In this document: positions 1 to 9,200 of the stretch, piece after piece
How the letters are laid out: each line of letters opens with the position of its first letter
How positions within the stretch are numbered: the first letter of the stretch is position 1
Assembly: GCA_023205875.1 (NCBI GenBank)
Contig: CP060767.1
Coordinates: 525,409 to 589,408 of the forward strand
Direction: 5' to 3'
Source: Chloropicon primus
Taxonomy: Eukaryota > Chlorophyta > Chloropicophyceae > Chloropicales > Chloropicaceae
DNA length: 64,000 nt
Notes under the pieces: model-generated
The model's database searches: none
What the model was told of the DNA's origin: nothing
Seen by the model: only the letters and a program-made list of their open reading frames with translations
Program-made: the position numbers and the translations under genes

Positions 1-728
1 ACGGGCGTCAAACCTGCGCCGTTTGCCCTGTCCTTGTCCGCACCGGACTCGAGAAGCATGCGCAAGCACTCGACTTGGTTCTCCGCAGCCGCATAAATAA
101 TGGGTGTGGTGCCGTCCACGTTCGCAATGTCCGGCGACGCTCCGACGTCAAGCAGAAAACGCAAGCATTCGATATGGCCGCCGCGGACGCAGAATTGCAG
201 AGGGGTCATGTCACCACTCTCCAAGAGAGAGTCCTTTTCGGCACCGTAAGCGACGAGCAAACGAAGACACTCGACGTGGCCCCTCTCCGCAGCTTCGTGA
301 ATAGGGGATAAACCGTCAATTTGGACGTTCGGATCAGCGCCATGTTCAAGAAGAATTCGAAGACAGTTGGGGTGATCGTTGATGACAGCCCTCAGAACAA
401 GCGTCCACTCATCGTCCCCATCGAGACCGGAGTCGAGCTCAATATTACCGAACTTCAACAGCACACGAAGGCAGTCGTAGCTGCAACGGTCCACGCTTTC
501 GTGGGCGGCTTCCAACGCATACGAGACGCCAACCTTGACCATCTTCTCAAGATGGTCGGGCATGTCAAACATTGCCAAAATGCGTAAGGACGAATCCCAT
601 CCGCCTATGTATGTGCGTGAGCGGGCATCAAATGAGGGTGAGAGAGCGAGTGCGACCCATTCCTCAAGCAACTCACGAATAACACGCCCCCTCCAGGGCT
701 TCCAAACACCAGAAGAGGGGGGTGTCAT
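1..728 (-). CDS. Ankyrin-repeat protein, partial (runs off left edge)
   Basis: The minus strand is open from an ATG at 728 to the window edge. From about 480 downward it encodes consecutive ankyrin repeats: visible cores are TPLQFCVRGGHIECLRFLL and TTPIIYAAAENQVECLRMLL, each followed by a GA(D/S)-type turn. The first part (728 to about 480) has a Trp-rich stretch without clear repeats and begins MTPPSSGVWKPW. A second possible start is Met at 572 (MFDMPDHLEK). A GTGAGT donor at 676 and a TAG acceptor at 605 would define a 72-bp intron that is also open in frame, so both spliced and unspliced forms are possible. The ATG overlaps the stop of the upstream nuclease-repeat ORF (ATGA, 725-728). Ankyrin repeats mediate protein binding. 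The specific role is unknown. Confidence 0.7.
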   Translation of the reverse strand, partial: MTPPSSGVWKPWRGRVIRELLEEWVALALSPSFDARSRTYIGGWDSSLRILAMFDMPDHLEKMVKVGVSYALEAAHESVDRCSYDCLRVLLKFGNIELDSGLDGDDEWTLVLRAVINDHPNCLRILLEHGADPNVQIDGLSPIHEAAERGHVECLRLLVAYGAEKDSLLESGDMTPLQFCVRGGHIECLRFLLDVGASPDIANVDGTTPIIYAAAENQVECLRMLLESGADKDRANGAGLTP

Positions 729-3700
729 GCATCAATCATGGCAATCATGGCCTCGTGTTTCCTTTTCTTGTTCCGCAGCGAAACAAGCAGCTGGTGCGCT
801 GCGCCCTCGTCGCTGCACGCCTTCAGCTTGGCGGCGAGCGTGCCGATCATGTTCATCAACTTCGCGTTCTCCTTGTTTAACACGGTCCGCAACTCTTTGA
901 CGGGATCCAATCCCAGGACCGACAGAGCGTCCCCGCATGCGACTACCGCGTCCACAAACCCAGGCTTCAACATGCGCGACGCGAAGGCGTTCGAACCCGC
1001 TATCAGCACGCCGCCTTTGCCGACCATCTGCTCGAGCTCTTCAAGCACGGCGTAAAGTGCCTCGGGATCGTCGAACTTCGCCGCAACGCTATTGCAAACA
1101 AAGGTCTGGAGATTCTTGATACCGAAGCGCGTCCTCAGCGTGTCGAGCACGGCGTAGAGCGCGTCGGGATCGTCGAACTTCGCCGCAACGCTATTGCAAA
1201 CAAAGGTCTGGAGATTCTTGATACCGAAGCGCGTCCTCAGCGTGTCGAGCACGGCGTAGAGCGCGTCGGGATCGTCGAACTTCGCCGCAACGCTGTTATT
1301 CACAAAGGTGATACCGAAGCGCGTCCTCAAAGTGTCCAGCACGGCGTAGAGCGCTGCGGGATCGTCAAACCTCGCCGCAACGCCTCCTGAAACAAAGGTT
1401 TGGAGACTCTTGATGCCGAAGCGCGTCCTCAAAGTGTCGAGCACGGCGTAGAGCGCGTCGGGATCGTCAAACCTCGCCGCAACGCCTCCTGAAACAAAGG
1501 TTTGGAGACTCTTGATGCCAAAGCGCGTCCTCAAAGTGTCCAGCACGGCGTAGAGCGCTGCGGGATCGTCAAACCTCGCCGCAACGCTGTCTGAAACAAA
1601 GGTCTGGAGACTCTTGATGCCGAAGCGCGTCCTCAAAGTATCGAGCACGGCGTAGAGCGCTGCGGGATCGTCAAACCTCGCCGCAACGCTGTCTGAAACA
1701 AAGGTCTGGAGACTCTTGATGCCGAAGCGTGTCCTCAAAGTGTCGAGCACGGCGTAGAGTGCCTCGGGATCGTCAAACCTCGCCGCAACGCCACCACAAA
1801 CGAAGGTCTGGAGACTCTTGATACCGAAGCGCGTCCTCAAAGTGTCGAGCACGGCGTAGAGCGCGTCGGGATCGTCAAACTTCGCCGCAACGCCATCACA
1901 AACGAAGGTCTGGAGACTCTTGATACCGAAGCGCGTCCTCAAAGTGTCGAGCACGGCGTAGAGCGCGTCGGGATCGTCAAACTTTGCCGCAACGCCACCA
2001 CAAACGAAGGTCTGGAGACTCTTGATACCGAAGCGCGTCCTCAGCGTGTCGAGCACGGCGTAGAGCGCGTCGGGATCGTCAAACTTTGCCGCAACGCCAC
2101 CACAAACGAAGGTCTGGAGACTCTTGATACCGAAGCGCGTCCTCAGCGTGTCGAGCACGGCGTAGAGCGCGTCGGGATCGTCAGACCTCGCCGCAACGCC
2201 ACCACAAACGAAGGTCTGGAGACTCTTGATACCGAAGCGCGTCCTCAGCGTGTCGAGCACGGCGTAGAGCGCGTCGGGATCGTCAAACCTCGCCGCAACG
2301 CCACCACAAACGAAGGTCTGGAGACTCTTGATACCGAAGCGCGTCCTCAGCGTGTTGAGCACGGCGTAGAGCGCTGCGGGATCGTCAAACTTCGCCGCAA
2401 CGCTGTCTGAAACAAAGGTCTGGAGACTCTTGATGCCGAAGCGTGTCCTCAAAGTGTCGAGCACGGCGTAGAGTGCCTCGGGATCGTCAAACCTCGCCGC
2501 AACGCCACCACAAACGAAGGTCTGGAGACTCTTGATGCCGAAGCGCGTCCTCAGCGTGTCGAGCACGGCGTAGAGCGCGTCGGGATCGTCAAACTTCGCC
2601 GCAACGCCTCCTGAAACAAAGGTTTGGAGACTCTTGATGCCGAAGCGCGTCCTCAAAGTGTCGAGCACGGCGTAGAGCGCTGCGGGATCGTCAAACCTCG
2701 CCGCAACGCTGTCTGAAACAAAGGTTTGGAGACTCTTGATGCCGAAGCGTGTCCTCAAAGTGTCGAGCACGGCGTAGAGTCGTCGCCGCAACGCCTCCTG
2801 AAACAAAGGTTTGGAGACTCTTGATGCCGAAGCGCGTCCTCAAAGTGTCGAGCACGGCGTAGAGCGCTGCGGGATCGTCAAACCTCGCCGCAACGCTGTC
2901 TGAAACAAAGGTTTGGAGACTCTTGATGCCGAAGCGTGTCCTCAAAGTGTCGAGCACGGCGTAGAGTGCCTCGGGATCGTCAAACCTCGCCGCAACGCTG
3001 TCTGAAACAAAGGTTTGGAGACTCTTGATGCCGAAGCGCGTCCTCAAAGTGCTGCGGGATCGTCAAACCTCGCCGCAACGCTGTCTGAAACAAAGGTTTG
3101 GAGACTCTTGATGCCGAAGCGCGTCCTCAAAGTGTCGAGCACGGCGTAGAGCGCGTCGGGATCGTCAAACCTCGCCGCAACGCTGTCTGAAACAAAGGTC
3201 TGGAGACTCTTGATGCCGAAGCGCGTCTTGAGCGCCGTGAGGATGTCAAAGAGTTTCTCCGGATCGTCGAACTTTGCAGCGACGCCGCCGCAGACAAACG
3301 TGCCCAAGTTGGTTATGCCGAACTTGGGATCTTGCAACCCTTTGATGCTTTTCTCGAAGGCTCCCGTCAGGACACGCGAAGGCACTCCGGGGGTGGCCAT
3401 GAGCTTTCGCGCCAGGTCGAGATCACCACCCACGAGCGTCGCGACGCGCTGCTCGGCGGCTTCAAACTCCTTGCTCATGCGCGCCCACACGTCCGCGGCG
3501 GCATCGTTGGCGGCGGCGTTGTCATGGTTGCTGCTCGGGCACGCCTTGGTCGCTGCAGCACCGCCTTGATGGATGCGCTGCGCGACGGCGGTCACAGCAG
3601 CTGACGCGGCAACGTTCGGTAATTGCGACTCGGTGACGACGACGAGCACGTTGTCCCCCACTGCGAAAGCTGCTCGAAGTGTGCGGCGCCCACGCGCAAG

Positions 3701-4044
3701 CGGACCACGAACGCGTCAGGGAACATTTCGCGGAGCTTGGTCGTCTTGCGTTGGTCGCGTCCCACGTCGGAGTCGCCGTGCGTGAAGCCCGGGTCGTACT
3801 CGAACAGCACTTCCGTGCCATTCGTGAGCTTGAAGAACGCATCGGTGTTGTGGTGGGTCTTGCCTTCCGTCAGGTGCTTCGCGAGCGAGCGCCCGGTCAC
3901 GCCCTGCTCAAGCAAGCCGTTCTCAAACAACAGCTGCGCCACATGCGCGACGTGACGTGTCTCGGCCTTGGACGCGCCGATCGGAGACGGCACGTCGTAG
4001 TCGTCGACACGGCGGCGTTTGCTCGGCGGCGCGTCCGACGCCAT
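725..4044 (-). pseudogene. Vsr-like nuclease plus 23-unit 34-residue repeat array, frame-disrupted
   Basis: Reading on the minus strand from ATG 4044: residues 1-20 hold a basic NLS-like cluster (PPSKRRRVDDY). Residues about 60-125 look like a Vsr/PD-(D/E)XK endonuclease core (HHNTD, then VLFEYDPGFTHG, then D97-xx-K100 and VVRLRVGA). A linker follows, then 23 repeats of 34 residues with unit FGIKSLQTFV-xxx-VAA and FDDPDALYAVLDTL. The C-terminal cap (1040-725) is helical and Lys-rich. Variation sits mainly at unit residues 11-13 (SDS, CGG, SGG, CDG, CNS, NNS). The reading frame is broken three times: a C-run at 3655-3659 one base short, a 19-bp deletion at 3050 and a net 17-bp deletion near 2780. 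The two deletions total 36 bp, so the frame is the same on both sides of the pair. This could be real decay or assembly error. A GTAAAA donor near 4147 and a CTGCAG acceptor near 4098 suggest an upstream intron. Confidence 0.7.
1040..3325 (-). repeat. 102-bp coding tandem repeat array (23 units)
   Basis: Twenty-three head-to-tail units of 102 bp encode the 34-residue repeat. Units are nearly identical at the DNA level, which implies recent amplification or gene conversion. The first unit (NLG and EKLFDIL variants) and the last three (NS class, KNLQ) are the most diverged. Unit 21 lacks 12 bp in frame, losing KSLQ. Units 3 and 6 carry the frame-breaking deletions. Confidence 0.9.
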
Positions 4045-4207
4045 GACGCGCACCTCGAACGCGGTGATGCGGCCATTGCGAAGCGGCGGTGCGCTGCAGA
4101 AAACAAAAAAATGACGATTTTTTTAAAACCGGGACAGTTTTTACCTCCGTGTTTGTTTTCACCCACATTATCATTTGACGTGCACACTGTACTACATCAA
4201 TGCAACA

Positions 4208-4465
4208 ATGAAAGTCCTCGAAGAAACACCATTCTTTTCGGCGGAGAATGAAGGACACAACATCATTCAGCCCCCTCAAGTCATTGAAGGAATATCAGCA
4301 GTCGACCACTCGCCTTACGACTTCGTTTTCGAGCACCTTGAAGGTTTATCCATCGAAACGCGGGTACTTGCGCTCTGCGTGGTTGCATCGTCAGTGCTAA
4401 GCGCGCTCACCTCATGGCGCATCCGTACAATCGAGGCGACTCGGCGACAACGGGCGCGTGACTGA
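4208..4465 (+). CDS. Hypothetical small protein (85 aa) with one hydrophobic segment
   Basis: The ORF starts at ATG 4208 (MKVLEETPFFSAEN). It has an acidic N-terminal half and one hydrophobic stretch (LALCVVASSVLSAL, about residues 56-70) followed by a basic tail, a pattern of a small single-pass membrane protein. The local sequence is AT-richer than the flanking genes. It lies in the same orientation as the 72-residue ORF 81 bp downstream and divergent from the nuclease-repeat gene. I do not recognise a family. It may be a real accessory gene or a chance ORF. Confidence 0.4.
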   Translation: MKVLEETPFFSAENEGHNIIQPPQVIEGISAVDHSPYDFVFEHLEGLSIETRVLALCVVASSVLSALTSWRIRTIEATRRQRARD

Positions 4466-4546
4466 CCGGATGGGCCCCCCGTTTGTTTCTGTAAGATGAA
4501 TTGTATCGTTTGTTTCGTTTCTCTTTCTGATCCATTCAATTGAGCG

Positions 4547-4765
4547 ATGTCGACTCCTTTTGATGAAATCGTGAAGATCGTGCGGGACGAAGACCTCGTC
4601 GATTGGCTTGTGTATCATGTCCCCGATGACCCCTTGGGACGCTTCATCATGGATGAACACCCTTACCTCGATTTTATACTGTCGAGAACCAAGTATAAAC
4701 ACAACAAAGTCACGTTCGCGTTGTGCATGGAATCGGCCCAAAAGCAATTGAGAGAACGTATATAA
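4547..4765 (+). CDS. Hypothetical small acidic protein (72 aa)
   Basis: The ORF starts at ATG 4547 and ends TAA at 4765. The product (MSTPFDEIVKIVRDEDLVDW..., ending CMESAQKQLRERI) has a normal residue mix, alternating hydrophobic and acidic helices and no low complexity, unlike the chance ORFs elsewhere in the window. It sits in an AT-richer block with the preceding ORF. Compact spacing and small size resemble viral or mobile-element genes, but that is inference. No family recognised. Confidence 0.45.
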   Translation: MSTPFDEIVKIVRDEDLVDWLVYHVPDDPLGRFIMDEHPYLDFILSRTKYKHNKVTFALCMESAQKQLRERI

Positions 4766-4789
4766 AGCATCCGAAACAGGCCATTAGCA

Positions 4790-5167
4790 ATGTCCGTCGA
4801 ATGGAGCGGTGGTGAAGGAGCGCGAAACCGCGGTCGTCGTAGTACGAAATTTTCGACCTTGGCCGTGACAGAGGAAGAAGATGCAAGTGCTGCCAAGGAC
4901 GGTGACGTCGTATCCGTCTTCAGGACCCTGCGGCTGTCTCCACTCTATTGGACGTACGTGGCGGGCATTTTGCTTCATCTTGCATCGCTGATCGTGTTAG
5001 ACCAAGGAGATGAGCCGGAGCAGAGGATGGCCATGGGATGGGCCATGGGAGGAGGAGGGAAGGACGGAGGAGGGAGGGATGGGAGGGATGGGAGGAAGAG
5101 GGTGGGAGGCGTTGACTCTGCTTCCTCTCTTTTCAAGATGAACAAGGGTCACTTGGAAAAGGAATGA
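4790..5167 (+). CDS. Hypothetical protein with one TM segment and Gly-rich tail
   Basis: The ORF starts at ATG 4790, 25 bp after the preceding stop. Residues 1-45 are polar, about 46-66 form a hydrophobic segment (YWTYVAGILLHLASLIVL), and the rest is translated from a GGA/GGGATGG simple repeat (5029-5110), giving a Gly/Arg/Asp-rich tail. The tail may be non-coding, with the true end elsewhere. No family recognised. Confidence 0.3.
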   Translation: MSVEWSGGEGARNRGRRSTKFSTLAVTEEEDASAAKDGDVVSVFRTLRLSPLYWTYVAGILLHLASLIVLDQGDEPEQRMAMGWAMGGGGKDGGGRDGRDGRKRVGGVDSASSLFKMNKGHLEKE

Positions 5168-5334
5168 GGAGGGGAGGGGGGAGACCATTCTTTTTATTTT
5201 GCCGGAGACGACTGACGACACAAAGGACAAAGGGAAGGAAACGTTCATCACCGACATTACGTTATTCGCTGGTCTTCTTGCGCACGTAAAACCTTTTGCA
5301 AATTACGCTTGGCTTTAGGTCTCTTTTGGATCCA

Positions 5335-5612
5335 TCAACGAACCTTCTCCAGCTTGCCGTTCTTGAGTATGTAGGAGCCCGGCGACCCGATGAAGTAGTT
5401 TGCGTCAAAGGAGGGCTTGTCCCACTCGTACTCTCCGTCGTTGAGCACGAACTCGAGGTTCGAGGCGGTGATACTAAAAATTTTGTGGTTTGGCAGCTCC
5501 CCCGTTTTCATCTTCATGCCAGGGGAGTCGGTCCAACCGGACTGCTCTGGGCTGTTGAAGTGGATGAAGGCGGGCTCCCAGGACGTCTCGTACAAGATCG
5601 AGATCACCCCGG
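5335..5612 (-). CDS. CBM25-type starch-binding domain, C-terminal exon
   Basis: The minus-strand reading VISILYETSWEPAFIHF, then WTDSPGMKM, LEFVLNDGEYEWDKP and NYFIGSPGSYILKNG to the stop at 5335 fits the CBM25/CBM53 fold seen in starch synthase III and amylases: paired Trp residues, FVxNDG and the terminal Pro-Gly-x-Tyr. It covers essentially one complete domain of about 90 residues, so it is the last exon of a longer gene or a single-domain protein. The 5' boundary near 5612 lies in a GATC simple repeat that is probably intronic. A possible upstream exon is the open frame 6148-5830 on the same strand, starting MTQLTSSVKRRVRIR, which could be a targeting peptide. The junction is not resolved. 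Confidence 0.6.
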
Positions 5613-6270
5613 ACGGATCGATCGATCGATCGGGAGGGAGAAGAAGCTGGAGAGGCGACGACGGCGTGAAGCGGAGAGGCTAGGTGTCTGGAGGATCGTG
5701 ATCGTGTCGCGATCTTCTTCCTCTTTCGTTTCAACCTTTGGTGGAGGATTAGAATCTTTTGGAAACGAAAAGAGATCATTCGATCATTCGATCATTCGAT
5801 CATTCGATCGAACGAGAGACACGCACGCGCGCGAGGACGAGGAGGAGGGCGTTGAGGCGGAGGATTCTTTTGTTCAGGAAGGTTCCGATCGCTAGGAACG
5901 CGGCTCGAGCTTTCGGTGGAAACTCGCTTCGCCTCGGTGTCGTCCCTGGACGCGCGCTTGACGTATTCATTCATCGAAGAGGAGTCGAGGACGAGGGCAT
6001 TGAGGTCACCAAAGGCAACGAGGTGCGCCAGGTTGGACTCTCGTTTCGTCGTTCGATCGATCGAACGAACGAACGAACTTTTTTTCTTCTTCCTCTCCGC
6101 TAGACGTATCCGAACTCGGCGCTTGACCGAGGAGGTGAGCTGCGTCATCCCACAAGGTGGCAGGCAAGGTTTTTAGGGCTGGTCATCACCAGAAAGGACT
6201 CGTCCGAAGTCTCCTCGGTTCATCGGAGGACACGGCATTGAATTGAATTGAATTGTTCACCGTGTTCAGA

Positions 6271-9200
6271 ATGAGCACTGCTGGGAGTTGTGATGGGTCA
6301 CCTGGTTCTGAACCGAGCAGGTCCAGGGCGTTTAAGCGGTTAGAGAGTCTCGACCCCGAAGCGGAGTTCGGCGGGTACGACGTCCCGCTGCCTCTTGGTC
6401 CGGAGGATCGTGAGAAGTTCCGCCACGGGAGGCTTCCCAATGGCCTGAGGTACTACTTGAGGAAGAATGCGTATCCAAAGAGCAGGTGCGCCCTGTCTTT
6501 GGCGGTTCAAGCGGGCTGCGTGCAGGAGGAGGACCACGAGCAGGGCATCGCGCACATCCTGGAGCACCTGGCATTCAGGGGGACGCAAATGTTCACGAAT
6601 TATGATATTGTCCGGTTTCTCGAGTCTATAGGTGCGGACTTCGGCGCTGATCAGAACGCTTACACGTCCTTCGACGAGACCGTGTACGAGCTCTTTGTGC
6701 CCTGCGACAAGCAGAGCAGGGAACGCGACCGCGGCGGAGGGGGCGAGGAGGGGAGCATGGAGTCACTCTCGACGCTTGACAAGGGTCTGTTGGTCCTGTC
6801 AGAGTTTGCGTTTGGCGTCACCGCAACCAAGGAGGAGCTGAATGTGGAGCGGGGGACTGTGTTGGATGAGTGGAGACAGTCGAGAACGTCTCAGTCCAGG
6901 GTGGTGCAGGCGCACTGGAAGGCAATCATGAAGGGGTCAAAGTACGAAGACAGGCTGCCGATTGGAATAGAGAAGGTCATCAGGGAGTGCACGGCTGAGG
7001 AAGTACGAGCTTTTCGGGACCGGTGGTATGCCCCCGAGAGAATGGCTATCACCGTCGTTGGCGACTTTGAAGAAAGCATGGATGAGATGGAGAACAAGGT
7101 AGCCACGATGTTCGACCAGCAGGGGTACGGCAAGGATAGCAACCCTAGGGACTGGCCGAATTATCGCACAAAGGTGCACGAGGAGCCGCAGTACATGTGC
7201 CAAACCGACGAGGAAGCTACGCAGAGCAGCGTGAACGTCTCGTTTGTCAAACCCTGTGAGATGTCGGGCACCACCTGGACCCTGAAAGACTACAGGGACA
7301 TGATTGTGGGCGACATGTTCGTAACGGCGATCAACAGCAGACTGTTCAGGCGGAGTCACTCCAAGGAGACTTCCCAGCCGTTCTACACCGCAGCTTTCTC
7401 AAACGATAGGATATGCAGCAACGCGCAATGTGCCACCTTGACCGCAAGTTGCAAACTCGGTGGGACTCTGATCGCCCTCGAGTCCCTCCTCGTGGAGCTG
7501 GCGAGAATCAGGTGCCACGGGTTCAGCATTCAGGAGGTCGAGGCCGCGAGGAAGGAGCTGCTCCTGGATGCCGAGACTGCCTACACGGAAAGGAGCAAGC
7601 GGAAAAGCGACGACTTGAGGGACGAGTACGTGGGCTCCTTCCTTCTGGGAGAGGCTGTGACGGATCCCGTCACGGAGGCAAGGATCAACCGCTTGCTTCT
7701 GTCGGACATCACGAGGGAAGAGCTCGGCGCCTTTGCGAACCAGTACCAGAGATCGAATGGGATGGTAATACAGACGGTGGAGCCGCCCCACTCGCTCAGC
7801 CTCGGCAAGGAAGACCATGAAAAGCTGGAAGCCGTGGTTCAGAAGGTGATTGGCATGGAGAAGGGGGAAATCAAGCCGCACAAGGATGACGAGAGCAGAA
7901 TGTCCCCGGATGACATCTTGAGGGAAGGGGACATCGGGCACGCCAAACCTAGCTTCGAGCACGAGGTTCGGTCGTACCCCAAGCTGAATGCAAAGGAAGT
8001 CACGTTGAGCAACGGCATGAGGCTGTGCTGGAAGAGGAGCAGCCTCAGGGAAGACCAGCTGCTCATCCACGCGTTTGCGAGGGGGGGGCTCTCCCAGGCC
8101 ATCAGGGGTGTCACGAGCGATCCGTCTGAAGAGGAAGTGAGGAGAATGCGAACTGCGAATGTCAGCTCTTTGTTTGCCTCTGATATTGGCGCGTTTGGAT
8201 TCAGACCACCCGTCCTGAACGAGGCGCTGGCGGGCTTGCGGTGCCACGTGGGGACAAGGGTGAGGCCCTTCGCTCGGGTATTCGAAGGGGAACAAAGCTC
8301 GGGCGACTTTGAGGTCACCTTGAAGCTGATACACCGTCTGTTCAGCACGAGGGTGCAGGCAGTGGACTCCGAGCTCGGAAACATCAAGCAGATGGTGAGA
8401 GAAGCCATCCAGAACCAAATCAGGGATCCCATGACAAAGTACTCTCAGCGCGTCAAGTCGGTGAACTACAACTCGTTCTATTTCAGGCCCTGGACCCTGC
8501 CGGAGTTTGATGCCATTGACGCAAAGGAATCGTGCGAGTTCTATTCCGAGTGCTTCAACCACCCGGGTGAATTCACTTTAATCGTCGTGGGCGACATCGA
8601 CGAGATCGCAGAAACGGACGAGGGCTTCCTTCAGCTGATGGAGAAGTACGTCGGTTCAATCGAGGTCAAGGACCCTGCACGCAATGTGCCCCTCGATAAA
8701 AGTGAAGTCGTTCCTATCCCCTTCATGCAGCCCAAGGAGACTGTCAGGGAGATCGTTAGGGAAAAGCTTGTGGATCCCATGTCCATCACCCAAGTGACTT
8801 TCCCACTGACGATTACGACCATGCCCGTGGAGGTTGCCCAGGAGGAGCTCTTTTGGATCTCGTTCATGTGCCAGCTGCTCGAGATGCAGCTCATGAAAGA
8901 GATGAGGTTCCAGCGTGGAGAGGTGTACAGCGTCAGCGTGGGTCCTTCCTTTGCCATAGAATCGCCGTCTGCTATCCCCTCTGGAAAGGCGAGGGGCGAC
9001 GTAGCGATCAACTTCAGCTGCGAGCCGGGTGGGGTGGCCGAAAAACTCGTCAACCTTGCCGTTGATGAGGTTCAAAGGTTGAGGACCCACCCAGTCACCA
9101 AGTCGGACATCGATTCGTTGCTTGAGATGGAAAAGCGATCCTACGAGCTCGCCGTGGAAGAGAACAACTTCTGGCTCGAGGTGATCGAGATGGCGTACCA

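Noticed and set aside
1040-3325. CRISPR array
   Set aside because: The units are contiguous 102-bp coding repeats without unique spacers, and the host is eukaryotic.
1040-3325. mTERF or plain ankyrin repeats
   Set aside because: Unit length is 34 but lacks the ankyrin TPLHxAA core and the mTERF Pro/Leu spacing. The FDDPDAL turn and variable triplet fit neither.
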